Below, piece by piece: positions 53,437 to 62,828 of a DNA stretch of 64,000 nt. Within the stretch, counting starts at the first letter, position 1. The number at the start of each line of letters is the position of its first letter. The notes under the pieces were generated by a model. That model did not search any database and was not told the DNA's origin. It saw only the letters and a list, made by a program, of their open reading frames with translations. The position numbers and the translations under genes were made by a program. The stretch covers positions 1 to 64,000 of the forward strand of contig NZ_QCYG01000011.1 of NCBI RefSeq assembly GCF_003072065.1, written 5' to 3'. The DNA comes from Thalassorhabdomicrobium marinisediminis (GTDB lineage: Bacteria > Pseudomonadota > Alphaproteobacteria > Rhodobacterales > Rhodobacteraceae).

Positions 53437-54333
53437 ATGCCCAATCTGAATGCGCTGTCTATCGACCCGACCTCGACCCGTGGCAAAATCCTGTCAAAGG
53501 TGAACCCCGACGACTTCGCTTGGGCGCTGCCTATTATGCGCACGGGATACGCGGGCCGCGGGCTGGTGTATCTCGTGGTTGCGGGTCTGTCGCTGTGGTC
53601 CCTGTTCCAGGGCGGTCAGGCTCAGGGCACCAAAGAGGCGTTCCAGTCCATGAGCGACAGCGCATGGGGCACGTTCATCATCGGGGCGATCGTTGCGGGC
53701 ATGGTGGCCTATGCGATTTGGCGTCTCATTGATTGCATCTGGGATCTTGAGGCTTATGGCACCTCGGGCAAGGGGATCATCGCCCGCGCCGGCATGCTGG
53801 TCACCGGGCTCACCCACCTCGGGATCGGGGTTCTGGCGGCGACGGCGATGGGGGCGCTGTCGTCTTCTTCCTCCGGATCAAGCGGCAAATCCATCCTCAC
53901 CCGCATCCTCGAATGGCCGGGCGGGCAATGGATCGTCGGGATCGCCGGGGTGCTGACCGTCTGTGCGGCCATCTATTATTTATTCAAAGCCTATGCGCAG
54001 ACCTACCGCGACACCTTGGCCGCCAACCACTTCACCACCCATTGGAACTGGCTGCTGCGCCTTGGCGTCGCCGCGCAGGGTTTTATCGTCGGCTTTATCG
54101 GCGTCCTGCTTGTCTATGCGGCGCTGCAATCGGATGCGTCGGAAGTCGGCGGGTTGGGCACCCTGTTCGACTGGCTCAACAGTCAGGCGTTCGGGAAAAT
54201 CCTTGTCGTGGCGCTGTGTCTTGGACTGTTGGCCTTTGCGCTCTTCTGCTTCGTGAACGCGTTCTACCGCGTGGTGCCGAAAGCCGCCGGAGACGATGTG
54301 GAAACCGTCTCGGCCCGCTTGCGGCGCCAGTGA
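53437..54333 (+). CDS. DUF1206 family membrane protein
   Basis: A 298-residue protein with six hydrophobic segments arranged as three related pairs. Each pair opens with a short Arg/Gly motif: MRTGYAGRGLVYLVVAGLSL, IIARAGMLVTGLTHLGIGVL and LLRLGVAAQGFIVGFIGVLL. This threefold repeat is the DUF1206 pattern. The function is unknown; some relatives are associated with stress responses. The start ATG has AGAGA upstream, and the untranslated leader holds a duplicated 12-base element. It ends one base before the convergent gene. Confidence 0.85.
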   Translation: MPNLNALSIDPTSTRGKILSKVNPDDFAWALPIMRTGYAGRGLVYLVVAGLSLWSLFQGGQAQGTKEAFQSMSDSAWGTFIIGAIVAGMVAYAIWRLIDCIWDLEAYGTSGKGIIARAGMLVTGLTHLGIGVLAATAMGALSSSSSGSSGKSILTRILEWPGGQWIVGIAGVLTVCAAIYYLFKAYAQTYRDTLAANHFTTHWNWLLRLGVAAQGFIVGFIGVLLVYAALQSDASEVGGLGTLFDWLNSQAFGKILVVALCLGLLAFALFCFVNAFYRVVPKAAGDDVETVSARLRRQ

Positions 54334-54334
54334 C

Positions 54335-54994
54335 CTAGCGGTCCTCGGGCTTCCCCTGACGGCGGGCCTTGCGGTAGAATTTGCGGTTCTTTTCCATAAA
54401 CTCGTTGAACAGCGCGCCCATGCCCTTGCTTTCGCGCCCTTTGAGGTAAACGAAGCCCGAGAACCCGCCGATGGCCGCGCCGATCGTGTCGATGATCAGA
54501 TCCCACATCGTATCGACCAACCCGCTTTTCTGCATGTTGAAGCCGAACGTCTGGTCCATGAAGAACTCGAAAATCTCCCAGATGGCACCGAAGGCGACGC
54601 CGACACAAAAGGCCAGAACCGCGATGGCCCAAGCGGGGGCGGCGTATTTATCGCCCTCGAACATCATGAAAATGAACAAAAATCCCATCGCACCGAAGCT
54701 TAGCGCCGAGAAGAAGTGCAAGACCACGTCCCACCACCAGAACCTCTCGTAGAAGTTGGCGACTTCGCCGAGAAACAACGTCGCAAAAATGAAGACGACG
54801 ATGGCCGTCAGAACCGTACGGGGCAGCTCGATCCCGAAGAACCGCGCGGCCTTGTCCGGCAGGAACGTCAGGATCAGCGTCGCTCCGGCCACGAAAACCG
54901 CGGTCCAGGTCTGGGTCAACACACCCGAGATGACCTCAATCGCGAGGACCGCCTGAATGAGCCGGATGACGACGGGAACAGAAGACAGTTTCAC
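54335..54994 (-). CDS. Integral membrane protein, YjdF/DUF2238-like
   Basis: A 219-residue membrane protein with about six hydrophobic segments. The conserved-looking motifs are WWWDVVLHFFSALSFGAMGF, AIWEIFEFFMDQTFG and DTMWDLIIDTIGAAIGGFSG. Trp/Asp/His before a membrane helix, then Glu-rich and DxxxD segments, resembles the DUF2238 (YjdF) family of unknown function. GTG 54994 follows GGGGA by seven bases; the much longer upstream frame is antisense to the next gene and rejected. The C-terminus is basic and cytoplasmic. Confidence 0.7.
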   Translation of the reverse strand: MKLSSVPVVIRLIQAVLAIEVISGVLTQTWTAVFVAGATLILTFLPDKAARFFGIELPRTVLTAIVVFIFATLFLGEVANFYERFWWWDVVLHFFSALSFGAMGFLFIFMMFEGDKYAAPAWAIAVLAFCVGVAFGAIWEIFEFFMDQTFGFNMQKSGLVDTMWDLIIDTIGAAIGGFSGFVYLKGRESKGMGALFNEFMEKNRKFYRKARRQGKPEDR

Positions 54995-55033
54995 AGTGTT
55001 TTCCCCACAGAGCAAAGCCAATAGAGTGGACCT

Positions 55034-55726
55034 ATGACCAAGCACGCGCCCCTCCGCCTTGCCAGCTACAACATTCGCGCCGGTCTGGGAATGGACCTTC
55101 GGCGTGATCCGCTGCGAATTCTGTCCCATATTGCGGCGTTCAAGGCCGATATCGTCGCCCTGCAAGAGGCGGATTTTCGCATGGGATCGCGCCCCACGGC
55201 CCTGCCCCGCGACATGATCGAAAGCCACACCGGGCTGACACCACTGCCGGTGGCCGAGAACGACGTCAGTCTGGGTTGGCACGGGATTGCGATCCTCGCC
55301 CGGCCCCACCTCAAGCCTGAAGCGGTCCACCGCTATCCCCTGCCGGGGCTGGAGCCGCGCGGTGCCGTGGCGGTCGACTTGCCGCAGCTGCGTGTTGTGG
55401 GCGTGCATCTGGGTTTGCTGCGCCATTCGCGGCGCCAACAGCTTGACCACATCCGCGAGGCGCTGGAAGAGCTCGACGACCGGCCGACGGTGATCATGGG
55501 GGATTTCAACGAATGGTCCCGCAAGGTCGGACTGGGGCGTCTGGCGCGGAACTTCACGATCCTCACGCCCGGGCGCACTTTTCCCGCCAGCCTGCCCATC
55601 GGTGCGCTGGATCGGGTCGCCCATTGCGACCGGGTGCAGGTCAAGATGCTGGACGTGCCCCCCAAGGTTGCAGGCGGTCACGGGTCGGACCACCTTCCGA
55701 TCATGGCCGAGGTGCAGCTGAACTAG
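55034..55726 (+). CDS. Endonuclease/exonuclease/phosphatase family protein
   Basis: A 230-residue EEP-fold hydrolase with LASYNIRAGLGMD, IVALQEADFRMG, VVGVHLGLLRHSRR, VIMGDFNEWSR and the C-terminal GGHGSDHLPIMAEV. These supply the metal and catalytic Asn/Glu/His residues. The fold covers DNA repair nucleases, phospholipases and phosphatases, so the substrate is open. Its size and the RRQQL-motif loop fit the small bacterial relatives. It is divergent from the membrane protein gene, 39 bases apart. Confidence 0.85.
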   Translation: MTKHAPLRLASYNIRAGLGMDLRRDPLRILSHIAAFKADIVALQEADFRMGSRPTALPRDMIESHTGLTPLPVAENDVSLGWHGIAILARPHLKPEAVHRYPLPGLEPRGAVAVDLPQLRVVGVHLGLLRHSRRQQLDHIREALEELDDRPTVIMGDFNEWSRKVGLGRLARNFTILTPGRTFPASLPIGALDRVAHCDRVQVKMLDVPPKVAGGHGSDHLPIMAEVQLN

Positions 55727-56706
55727 CGGCGCGGCATCGGACGGAGCACCTCGCCCAGCGGACGTCGGGCGCGGGGCGGCGCATCGCCAGTGGGCACGCC
55801 GAAACGGATCGCTTGGATCAATCGGCGTTCCGGCAACAGGCCGAAATGTGCAACGATGTCGGCGCGCGCGCCGTCGTGATCGGTCAGCGCGGCCATGGGC
55901 CAGCCCGCCAATCCGAGCGAGGCCGCTTCGAGACACAGCCGCAGATACGCCCGCCCGGACTCCACCGCAGGCTCCTCCCGGTCGCGGTGGAACAGGCCGA
56001 TGAGCGGCGCGGTCATCGTCGCTTGGGCTTCCTGCGCAAGGCCCCGCGTGCGGCCCAGCATCCGCAGCAATGGCCAAGCTGGCCCGAAGGCCAGTGGCAG
56101 CGCACGGGCGGCCTTGGCGGCCAGCCGCAGCGCTCGCCGGTCCATACCGTCAAGCCCTGCGCGCGGGTGGCGCGGGGTCAGCCGCATCCAGTCCAGCAAT
56201 TCCTGTCGCACGCCGCGGATTTGCAACTGTTCATGGCTCGCCGCGTCATTGCGCGTGGCCAGCCAGGCGCGCCCGTCATGATCCATCACGAAACGCGTGT
56301 CGCGCCGGGTCCAGCCAAAAAGCGCCGGCGCTTCATCGGCGAAAGCACCGCGCCATGTGAAGCGGCGTTCAAGCTGCCGGTGCAGCCCGTCCTCGGCCCC
56401 GTCGGTGAGGGTTAGATGCGCCACGGCGACAAGGCCCTGCTTCGGGCTCGTGTCGTGGCCCGTCAAAGTCACCTCGGCCCCGATCCCCTGCGCCGACAGC
56501 GCCAGCACCATCGCCTCAAGCACCGCGCCACAGGACAAAGCCGCCCCGCGACCTTCGGGATCACTGACCGGCAGGCCCACGTCCGTATCGCAAAACAAAG
56601 ACAACGCCGCGCCATCGCGCAGCCATCGGGCGGGCTGGGTGTTGTGGATCGTGGGGGCCAGCGCCGCACGGGCCACGCACCCCTCGAAGGTGGTCTGGTC
56701 AATCAT
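55723..56706 (-). CDS. Nitroreductase-like (Acg-family) FMN-binding protein
   Basis: A 327-residue protein with a nitroreductase-like fold: ARAALAPTIHNTQPARWLRD near the N-terminus (the FMN phosphate-binding region) and LRLCLEAASLGLAGWPMAAL near the C-terminus. Length and the HNTQPW-like motif match the Acg group (seen in mycobacteria and actinobacteria and in some proteobacteria). Enzymatic activity is not established for many of these. Its tail overlaps the convergent EEP gene by four bases. It lies just after the formate dehydrogenase genes on the same strand, with 22 bases between, so it may be read through. Confidence 0.7.
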   Translation of the reverse strand: MIDQTTFEGCVARAALAPTIHNTQPARWLRDGAALSLFCDTDVGLPVSDPEGRGAALSCGAVLEAMVLALSAQGIGAEVTLTGHDTSPKQGLVAVAHLTLTDGAEDGLHRQLERRFTWRGAFADEAPALFGWTRRDTRFVMDHDGRAWLATRNDAASHEQLQIRGVRQELLDWMRLTPRHPRAGLDGMDRRALRLAAKAARALPLAFGPAWPLLRMLGRTRGLAQEAQATMTAPLIGLFHRDREEPAVESGRAYLRLCLEAASLGLAGWPMAALTDHDGARADIVAHFGLLPERRLIQAIRFGVPTGDAPPRARRPLGEVLRPMPRR

Positions 56707-56728
56707 CGGAGGACGCGCGCCGGACCGC

Positions 56729-56947
56729 TCATACCGTCGCGCCGACCGCCCGTTCGCAACCTGCGCGCGCCAGCGGCGTCAGGCCGTCGCCCCCCGCGGC
56801 AAGATGCTCGCCCATCTGCGCAAGCATCCGCGGCTCCCAAAAGGCGCGCAGGTGGTCCGCGACGCATCCGGCCTTGTCCGCGTCGGGCTGGCTTTCGAAG
56901 AAGGTTGCGATCTGGTTCGCCATGCGGACGAGCTTGTCATGCGACAT
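56729..56947 (-). CDS. fdsD: Formate dehydrogenase delta subunit
   Basis: A 72-residue helical protein, KLVRMANQIATFFESQPD, with HLRAFWEPRMLAQM in the second half. This is the FdsD pattern. FdsD is needed for activity of NAD-dependent formate dehydrogenases, probably by aiding cofactor insertion. It is the last gene of the fds operon and overlaps fdhD by 11 bases. Confidence 0.9.
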   Translation of the reverse strand: MSHDKLVRMANQIATFFESQPDADKAGCVADHLRAFWEPRMLAQMGEHLAAGGDGLTPLARAGCERAVGATV

Positions 56948-57746
56948 CGGTGGCCTCGCTCAGTTGGATGCGGTGGGGATGGGTGAAAATTTCGAACCGG
57001 TCATCACGGGCCAGCGCGACCAGCGTGACCTGCGCGGCTTCGGCCGTGGCAACGGCCAGCGTCGTGGGCGCGGATACAGCCAGAATGATCCCGCAGCCAG
57101 CAGCCGCAGCTTTCTGGACCATCTCCACCGACACGCGCGAGGTGAGGACGAACGCCCCCGTGGCACACTCCGGCACCGCGCCGATCAGCTTGTCGAGCGC
57201 ATTGTGCCGGCCCACATCCTCACGCACCGTGAAAAGCCCGCGCCCGGCGCTGTAGAACCCCGCACCGTGAACCGCGCGCGTGCGGTCGTGCAGCGCTTGA
57301 CCCGCGCGCAGGGCCTCCATCGCGGCCACAACCTGCGCAGAGGTCAAGGACACATCGGCGGTCACGGGCGACACAGGCCGCAGCGCCTGATCCAGACTGT
57401 CGATGCCGCACAGCCCGCAGCCGACCGGACCGGCCATCGCGCGGCGCCGCGCGGCGAGCTTCCCGGCCATTGCCTCGGGCAACCACATCCGCACCTCAAG
57501 GCCTTGCCCGTGGGGCACCACCTCAACGCTGTCGGGCGCGCCCCAGCCTTCGGTGCGGGTGAAGCCGCGGCCGAAGTCCTCAAGATCGCGGGGCGTGGCC
57601 ATCATCACCGCCTGCGTCGTGCCGTTGTAGACCAGCGCGACGGGCACCTCATCGGGCAGGCTGCGCGGCTGCACCGTTGCCCGCCCCGCGACCACAACGC
57701 GGGCCTGCGCGGTCTGATAGCCCTTGCGCACCGGTGTCACGCTCAC
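56937..57746 (-). CDS. fdhD: Formate dehydrogenase accessory sulfurtransferase FdhD
   Basis: A 269-residue protein that transfers sulfur to the molybdenum cofactor before it enters formate dehydrogenase. The sulfur-carrying cysteines are in GPVGCGLCGIDSL near residue 112. Other family segments are VALVYNGTTQAVMMATPRD, EDVGRHNALDKLIG and VLTSRVSVEMVQKAAAAG. GTG 57746 overlaps the fdsA stop as GTGA; a longer frame further upstream is inside fdsA. Placement inside the fds operon is standard. Confidence 0.93.
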   Translation of the reverse strand: MSVTPVRKGYQTAQARVVVAGRATVQPRSLPDEVPVALVYNGTTQAVMMATPRDLEDFGRGFTRTEGWGAPDSVEVVPHGQGLEVRMWLPEAMAGKLAARRRAMAGPVGCGLCGIDSLDQALRPVSPVTADVSLTSAQVVAAMEALRAGQALHDRTRAVHGAGFYSAGRGLFTVREDVGRHNALDKLIGAVPECATGAFVLTSRVSVEMVQKAAAAGCGIILAVSAPTTLAVATAEAAQVTLVALARDDRFEIFTHPHRIQLSEATDVA

Positions 57747-60679
57747 TCGGCCGCGGGAAGGATGCGCCGCGACTGCTTTGCCTGCGCCGCATAGTCCTCC
57801 TGCCACTCGCTTGGCCCGTTGGACAGCGCCACCTGCACCGCCGTCACCTTGTATTCGGGGCAGTTCGTCGCCCAGTCCGAATAATCCGTGGTGATGACAT
57901 TGGCCTGCGTCTCGGGGTGGTGGAAGGTCGTATAGACCACCCCCGGAGAGACGCGATCGGTCACCTGCGCGCGCAGCGAGGTCTCGCCCGAGCGCGACGA
58001 GAGGCGGACGAACTGTCCGTTCTGAATGCCGCGCACCTCGGCGTCGTGGGGATGGATCTCAAGCACGTCCTCATCATGCCAAGCCACGTTGTCCGTCCGC
58101 CGGGTCTGCGCGCCGACGTTATACTGCGACAGGATCCGCCCGGTGGTCAGCAACAACGGGAAGCGCGGGCCGGTCCGTTCGTCCGTGGCGACATATTCGG
58201 TGACGATAAACTTGCCCTTGCCACGGGCAAAATCATCGATGTGCATGATGGGCGAGCCATCGGGATGGTCGTCGTTGCAGGGCCACTGGACCGAGCCGCG
58301 CGTCTCCAGCATCTCGTAATTCACATTGGCGAAGCCCGGAGTGGTGGCGGCAATCTCGTCCATGATCTGACTGGGGTGCGTATAGGTCCAGTTCGACCCC
58401 ATGGCATTGGCCAGCATCATGGTGATTTCCCAATCCGCATAGCCGTTCTTGGGCGCCATCACCTTGCGCACCCGGTTGATCCGCCGTTCCGCGTTGGTGA
58501 AGGTGCCGTCCTTTTCCAGAAAAGTGGACCCGGGCAGGAAGACATGGGCGTAATTCGCCGTCTCGTTCAGGAACAGGTCGTGCACGATCACGCAGTCCAT
58601 CGCTTCCAGCCCCGCCTTGACGTGCTTGGTGTCCGGGTCCGATTGCAGGATATCCTCACCCTGACAATAGAGCCCCCGGAAGGTGCCGTCGACGGCAGCA
58701 TCAAGCATGTTGGGGATCCGCAGGCCCGGCTCGGGGTCGATCTTCGTGCCCCACATCTTCTCGAAAATCTCGCGGGTCGCATCTTCGGCTACGTGACGGT
58801 ATCCGGGCAACTCATGGGGGAAAGAGCCCATGTCGCAGGCGCCTTGGACGTTGTTTTGCCCGCGCAAGGGGTTCACGCCGACGCCGTCCTTGCCCAGATT
58901 GCCCGTCATCATTGCAAGGTTGGCAATGGCCATGACGGTGGTCGAGCCTTGGGAATGTTCCGTGACACCCAACCCGTAGTAGATCGACCCGTTGCCGCCG
59001 GTGGCGAAGAGCCGAGCGGCCGCACGCAGCTCCTGCGCGTCCACACCGGTCAGGATCGCGGTCGCTTCCGGGGAATGCCGTGGGTCGCTGATGAACTCGG
59101 CATAGTGCTGGAACTCGTCCCAATCGCAGCGCGTGCGAATGAACTCTTCATCCATCAACCCTTCGGTGACGATGACATGGGCCAGCGACGACAACACCGC
59201 CACGTTGGTGCCCGGCCGCAGCGGCAGATGGTGCTGCGCCACGATATGCGGGGATTTCACCAGCCCGATGCGGCGCGGATCGATGACGATCAACTTCGCC
59301 CCCTCGCGCAGACGCTTCTTCATGCGGCTGGCGAACACCGGGTGCGCGTCTGTCGGGTTGGCGCCGATCACCATGATCACATCCGTCGCCTCAACCGAGT
59401 CGAAGTTCTGCGTGCCCGCACTGGTGCCAAAGGCGGTCTTGAGCCCGTAGCCCGTGGGCGAATGGCACACCCGAGCGCAGGTGTCGGTGTTGTTGTTGCC
59501 AAAGGTCGAACGGATCAGCTTTTGGACGAGGTAGGTTTCCTCGTTCGTGCAACGGCTTGAGGTGATCCCGCCGATGGCCTTCACCCCGTATTGCGCCTGA
59601 ATGTCCTTCAGACGCTGGGCCGTATGGGTGATCGCCTCCTCCCACGTGACTTCGCGCCACGGATCGGTGATCTTGTCGCGGATCATCGGGTTGAGGATTC
59701 GGTCCGAATGTTCCGCGTAACCATAGGCGAACCGGCCCTTGACGCAGGAATGGCCGCGGTTCGCCTCGCCATGCTTGTAGGGCACCATGCGCACGACCTG
59801 ATCGCCGTTCAGTTCGGCCTTGAACGAACAGCCCACGCCGCAATAAGCGCAAGTGGTCACGACCGAGCGTTCCGGCGTGCCCATTTCGATCACGGATTTT
59901 TCCTGCAGGGTGGCGGTTGGACAGGCCTGCACACATGCCCCGCAGGACACGCAATCCGAAGACATGAAATCGTCAAAGCCCGCCCCCGCCGAAACGCGGC
60001 TGTCGAACCCCATGCCTTCGATGGTCAACGCAAAGGTGCCCTGCACCTCTTCGCAAGCGCGCACACAGCGCGAACAGACGATGCATTTCGCCGGATCATA
60101 GGTGAAATAGGGGTTGCTGTCGTCCTTGGGAATATAAAGCGGGTTCTCGGCCCCCTCGGGCGCGCGCCATTTTGCCTCCGCCTGACTGCGCGCACCGATG
60201 CCCGCCGGATCATAGTGATTGGCCCCGGGTTTGTAGCGCACGTCGCGCAAGCCGACCATTCCGGCCATATCCTGCAATTCGCAATCGCCATTGGCCGCGC
60301 AGGTCAGACAATCCAGCGGGTGGTCCGAGACATAAAGCTCCATCACCCCGCGGCGGATTTTCTTCACCTTGGCGGACTGGGTCTGCACCACCATCCCGTC
60401 GGCTACGGGCGTCGTGCACGACGCCGGCGTGCCCCGCCGCCCCTCGATCTCAACCACGCAAAGCCGGCAGGACCCGAACGCTTCGATGCTGTCGGTCGCG
60501 CAAAGCTTGGGCACCTTGATCCCCGCCTCTGCACTGGCCCGCATGACGCTGGTCCCCGCAGGCACGGTGACGTCGAACCCGTCGATCGTCAGCTGCACCA
60601 TCTCGTTAGACTTCGACGCCGGGGTGCCCATGTCGATCTCGCCGTTCTCCAGTCGGGTCGGAAGGATGAAATCTTTCAT
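57743..60679 (-). CDS. fdsA: NAD-dependent formate dehydrogenase alpha subunit
   Basis: The 978-residue catalytic subunit oxidises formate to CO2 at a molybdenum bis-pyranopterin site. The N-terminal [2Fe-2S] cysteines are at about 60, 71, 74 and 88. A His-Cys3 cluster is in HPLDCLTCAANGDCELQ. Two [4Fe-4S] ferredoxin motifs follow, CIVCSRCVRAC and CVSCGACVQACP, then another cluster in CAYCGVGCSF to SCVKGRF. The Mo-ligating Cys is in TCARVCHSPTGYGL, followed by the active-site His. Length is close to Rhodobacter FdsA. Start ATG 60679 follows GGGAG. It is cytoplasmic (no Tat signal), as expected for this NAD-linked type. Confidence 0.95.
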   Translation of the reverse strand: MKDFILPTRLENGEIDMGTPASKSNEMVQLTIDGFDVTVPAGTSVMRASAEAGIKVPKLCATDSIEAFGSCRLCVVEIEGRRGTPASCTTPVADGMVVQTQSAKVKKIRRGVMELYVSDHPLDCLTCAANGDCELQDMAGMVGLRDVRYKPGANHYDPAGIGARSQAEAKWRAPEGAENPLYIPKDDSNPYFTYDPAKCIVCSRCVRACEEVQGTFALTIEGMGFDSRVSAGAGFDDFMSSDCVSCGACVQACPTATLQEKSVIEMGTPERSVVTTCAYCGVGCSFKAELNGDQVVRMVPYKHGEANRGHSCVKGRFAYGYAEHSDRILNPMIRDKITDPWREVTWEEAITHTAQRLKDIQAQYGVKAIGGITSSRCTNEETYLVQKLIRSTFGNNNTDTCARVCHSPTGYGLKTAFGTSAGTQNFDSVEATDVIMVIGANPTDAHPVFASRMKKRLREGAKLIVIDPRRIGLVKSPHIVAQHHLPLRPGTNVAVLSSLAHVIVTEGLMDEEFIRTRCDWDEFQHYAEFISDPRHSPEATAILTGVDAQELRAAARLFATGGNGSIYYGLGVTEHSQGSTTVMAIANLAMMTGNLGKDGVGVNPLRGQNNVQGACDMGSFPHELPGYRHVAEDATREIFEKMWGTKIDPEPGLRIPNMLDAAVDGTFRGLYCQGEDILQSDPDTKHVKAGLEAMDCVIVHDLFLNETANYAHVFLPGSTFLEKDGTFTNAERRINRVRKVMAPKNGYADWEITMMLANAMGSNWTYTHPSQIMDEIAATTPGFANVNYEMLETRGSVQWPCNDDHPDGSPIMHIDDFARGKGKFIVTEYVATDERTGPRFPLLLTTGRILSQYNVGAQTRRTDNVAWHDEDVLEIHPHDAEVRGIQNGQFVRLSSRSGETSLRAQVTDRVSPGVVYTTFHHPETQANVITTDYSDWATNCPEYKVTAVQVALSNGPSEWQEDYAAQAKQSRRILPAAE

Positions 60680-60722
60680 GACGCGGCTCCCTTGTTCTTT
60701 GGTTCAAAAATACCTCGGGGGT

Positions 60723-60740
60723 ATGGGGGCTGGCCCCCAT
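60723..60740 (-). repeat. Hairpin and common-looking intergenic element between fdsB and fdsA
   Basis: ATGGGGG, four bases, CCCCCAT forms a strong hairpin. It is flanked by CCCCCGAGGTATTTTTGAAC on the minus strand, which resembles a mosaic element I recall from many Rhodobacteraceae intergenic regions. It may tune the fdsA level relative to fdsB or simply be a repeat relic. Confidence 0.4.
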
Positions 60741-60767
60741 GACTGTTTGGCTTCGCTGGCCCCAGGG

Positions 60768-62285
60768 TCATTCCGCAGCCTCTTCGGCCGGCAGGAACTC
60801 CTCGGGAAAGGCCCGCAGGGCGCTCATCACCGGATAGGGGGTGAAGCCCCCCAACGCGCAGAGCGAGCCGTCCTTCATGGTCTCGCACAGGTCCTCCAGA
60901 AGCTCCACGGCCCCGGCCTCTCCGGCGGCGATCCGGTCAATGGTCTCGACCCCGCGCACGGCCCCGATGCGGCACGGGGTACATTTACCACAACTTTCGA
61001 CTGCGCAAAACTCCATCGCGAACCGGGCCATGCCGCGCATGTCGGCGCTGTCGTCGAAGACGACCAGCCCGGCGTGGCCGATCAGCCCGCCCTGCCCGTC
61101 GAATTCCTCATAGCCGAAGGGTGTGTCGAAGGCAGCGCGGGGCATATAGGCACCCAAGGGGCCGCCCACCTGCACCGCCTTCACCGGCCGCCCGCTCAGC
61201 GTGCCGCCCGCCACCTCGTCCACCAATTGCCCCAAGGGCATCCCGAAGGCCGTCTCATACAGGCCGCCATATTTCACATTGCCGGCAATCTGGATCGGGA
61301 TCGTGCCACGGGACCGGCCCAGCCCGAAGTCTGCGTAGTGCTGCGCGCCCTTCTCGAGCACGACCGGAACCGTGGCGAGCGATATGACGTTGTTGACCAC
61401 CGTGGGCTTGCCCAGAAACCCTTCGAGCGCGGGCAACGGCGGCTTGGCGCGGACCACGCCGCGCTTGCCTTCGAGCGAATTGAGAAGCGAGGTTTCCTCG
61501 CCGCAAACATAAGCCCCCGCACCGACGCGAATTTCCATCTCGAAGGCCCGGCCCGACCCGAGCACATCCGCACCCAGCATCCCTGCCCGCTGCGCCAGAC
61601 CAACGGCTTTCTCCATGATATCAATGGCATCGGGATACTCCGAGCGCAGATAGACATAGCCCTGCGTCGCTTCGACCGCCAATCCGGCGATCACCATGCC
61701 TTCGATCAGGGTGAAGGGATCGCCTTCCATGATCATCCGGTCGGCAAAGGTGCCGCTGTCGCCTTCGTCGGCGTTGCAGACGATGTATTTTTGCGACGCG
61801 GGCGCGGCCAGAACCGTGTTCCACTTGATCCCCGTGGGAAAGCCCGCCCCGCCCCGGCCCCGCAGGCCCGAGGTGGTGACTTCGTCGACGATCTCCTGCG
61901 GGGCCATCGCGATGGCCCGGCGCAGGCCCGCCAGCCCGCCGTGGGCCTCGTAATCGGCAAGGTCGAGCGGGTCGATCACGCCGCAGCGCTGGAAGGTAAG
62001 CCGCGTTTGCCCCTTCATCCAGTCGAGGTCTTCGACCAAACCAAGCCCCGCCAGTTTTCCGTCCAGCAGCGCGGGCACGTCCTCTACCGCGACCGGTCCA
62101 TAGCCCACGCGGCCGGCATCGGTTTCGACCTCGACCAGCGGTTCCAGCCAGATCATCCCGCGTGAGCCAGTGCGGATCACCGTCACATCCAGATCGCGCG
62201 CGGCGGCGTCCTTAGCGATTGCTTCGGCCACGTCGTCTGCGCCCACGGCTTTTGCTGCGGAATCGAGGGGAACATAGATCTTCAT
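60768..62285 (-). CDS. fdsB: NAD-dependent formate dehydrogenase beta subunit
   Basis: A 505-residue NuoF-like flavoprotein. The first 100 residues form a thioredoxin-like domain. The FMN/NADH domain then contains SGLRGRGGAGFPTG, EGDSGTFADRMIMEGDP and GAGAYVCGEETSLLNSLEG. The [4Fe-4S] cysteines are in ESCGKCTPCRIGAV. It passes electrons from FdsA to NAD. Start overlaps the fdsG stop as ATGA. Confidence 0.94.
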   Translation of the reverse strand: MKIYVPLDSAAKAVGADDVAEAIAKDAAARDLDVTVIRTGSRGMIWLEPLVEVETDAGRVGYGPVAVEDVPALLDGKLAGLGLVEDLDWMKGQTRLTFQRCGVIDPLDLADYEAHGGLAGLRRAIAMAPQEIVDEVTTSGLRGRGGAGFPTGIKWNTVLAAPASQKYIVCNADEGDSGTFADRMIMEGDPFTLIEGMVIAGLAVEATQGYVYLRSEYPDAIDIMEKAVGLAQRAGMLGADVLGSGRAFEMEIRVGAGAYVCGEETSLLNSLEGKRGVVRAKPPLPALEGFLGKPTVVNNVISLATVPVVLEKGAQHYADFGLGRSRGTIPIQIAGNVKYGGLYETAFGMPLGQLVDEVAGGTLSGRPVKAVQVGGPLGAYMPRAAFDTPFGYEEFDGQGGLIGHAGLVVFDDSADMRGMARFAMEFCAVESCGKCTPCRIGAVRGVETIDRIAAGEAGAVELLEDLCETMKDGSLCALGGFTPYPVMSALRAFPEEFLPAEEAAE

Positions 62286-62749
62286 GCCTGCACCTCCGCC
62301 AGCAGCCGATCGAGCTTATCCGCGTCCAACCGACCGACCACCTTGCCATCGATCATCGCAGCCGGACCGCACGCGCACAGGCCCAGACAATAGACGGGCT
62401 CGACCGTGACGGTGCCATTGGCGGTGGTGCCATGCCAATCCACGCCCAGCTTTTGCAGCGCCGCTTGCGACAGCGCCGCACCCCCGACCGACTGGCAGGC
62501 CTCGGCGCGGCACAGTTTCACCACATGTCGGCCCGAAGGCGCATCGCGGAAATCGTGATAGAAGGTGATGACGCCGTGCACCTCGGCGCGGGTGATATTC
62601 AGGTCGTCGGCGATGATCTGGATCACATCGGCGGGAATATAGCCGAACTCGGCCTGCACCGCGCGCAGGATCGGCAGCAACGGCCCTTCGCGCCCCTTAT
62701 GGGCGGCCAGAATGCCTTGCATCGTTTCTGTCGTCGCCGCATTGGCCAT
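62282..62749 (-). CDS. fdsG: NAD-dependent formate dehydrogenase gamma subunit
   Basis: A 155-residue NuoE-like protein holding one [2Fe-2S] cluster. The ligands are in LCRAEACQSVGG and CLGLCACGPAAMI. A helical N-terminus contains GPLLPILRAVQAEFGYIP and LNITRAEVHGVITFYHDF. First gene of the operon; GGGAG lies six bases before the ATG. A palindromic operator candidate lies about 80 bases upstream. Confidence 0.93.
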   Translation of the reverse strand: MANAATTETMQGILAAHKGREGPLLPILRAVQAEFGYIPADVIQIIADDLNITRAEVHGVITFYHDFRDAPSGRHVVKLCRAEACQSVGGAALSQAALQKLGVDWHGTTANGTVTVEPVYCLGLCACGPAAMIDGKVVGRLDADKLDRLLAEVQA

Positions 62750-62828
62750 GGAACACTCCCTTTGCTCCGGTCAGTCCCCCGAGTTGTCGCGCCGATTGCG
62801 CGGGCAATCAATATCGTTTTCTCGTCTA

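Noticed and set aside
55034-56077. N-terminal extension of the DUF2238-like membrane protein to 580 residues
   Set aside because: The extension is antisense to the endonuclease-like gene; a GTG with a good ribosome-binding site at 54994 explains the real start.
57677-59560. 627-codon plus-strand open frame across fdsA
   Set aside because: Antisense to the conserved formate dehydrogenase subunit; no start signal or known motif.
60369-62165. 598-codon plus-strand open frame across fdsB
   Set aside because: Antisense shadow of fdsB, rich in Arg/His/Gln as typical of reversed GC-rich coding sequence.
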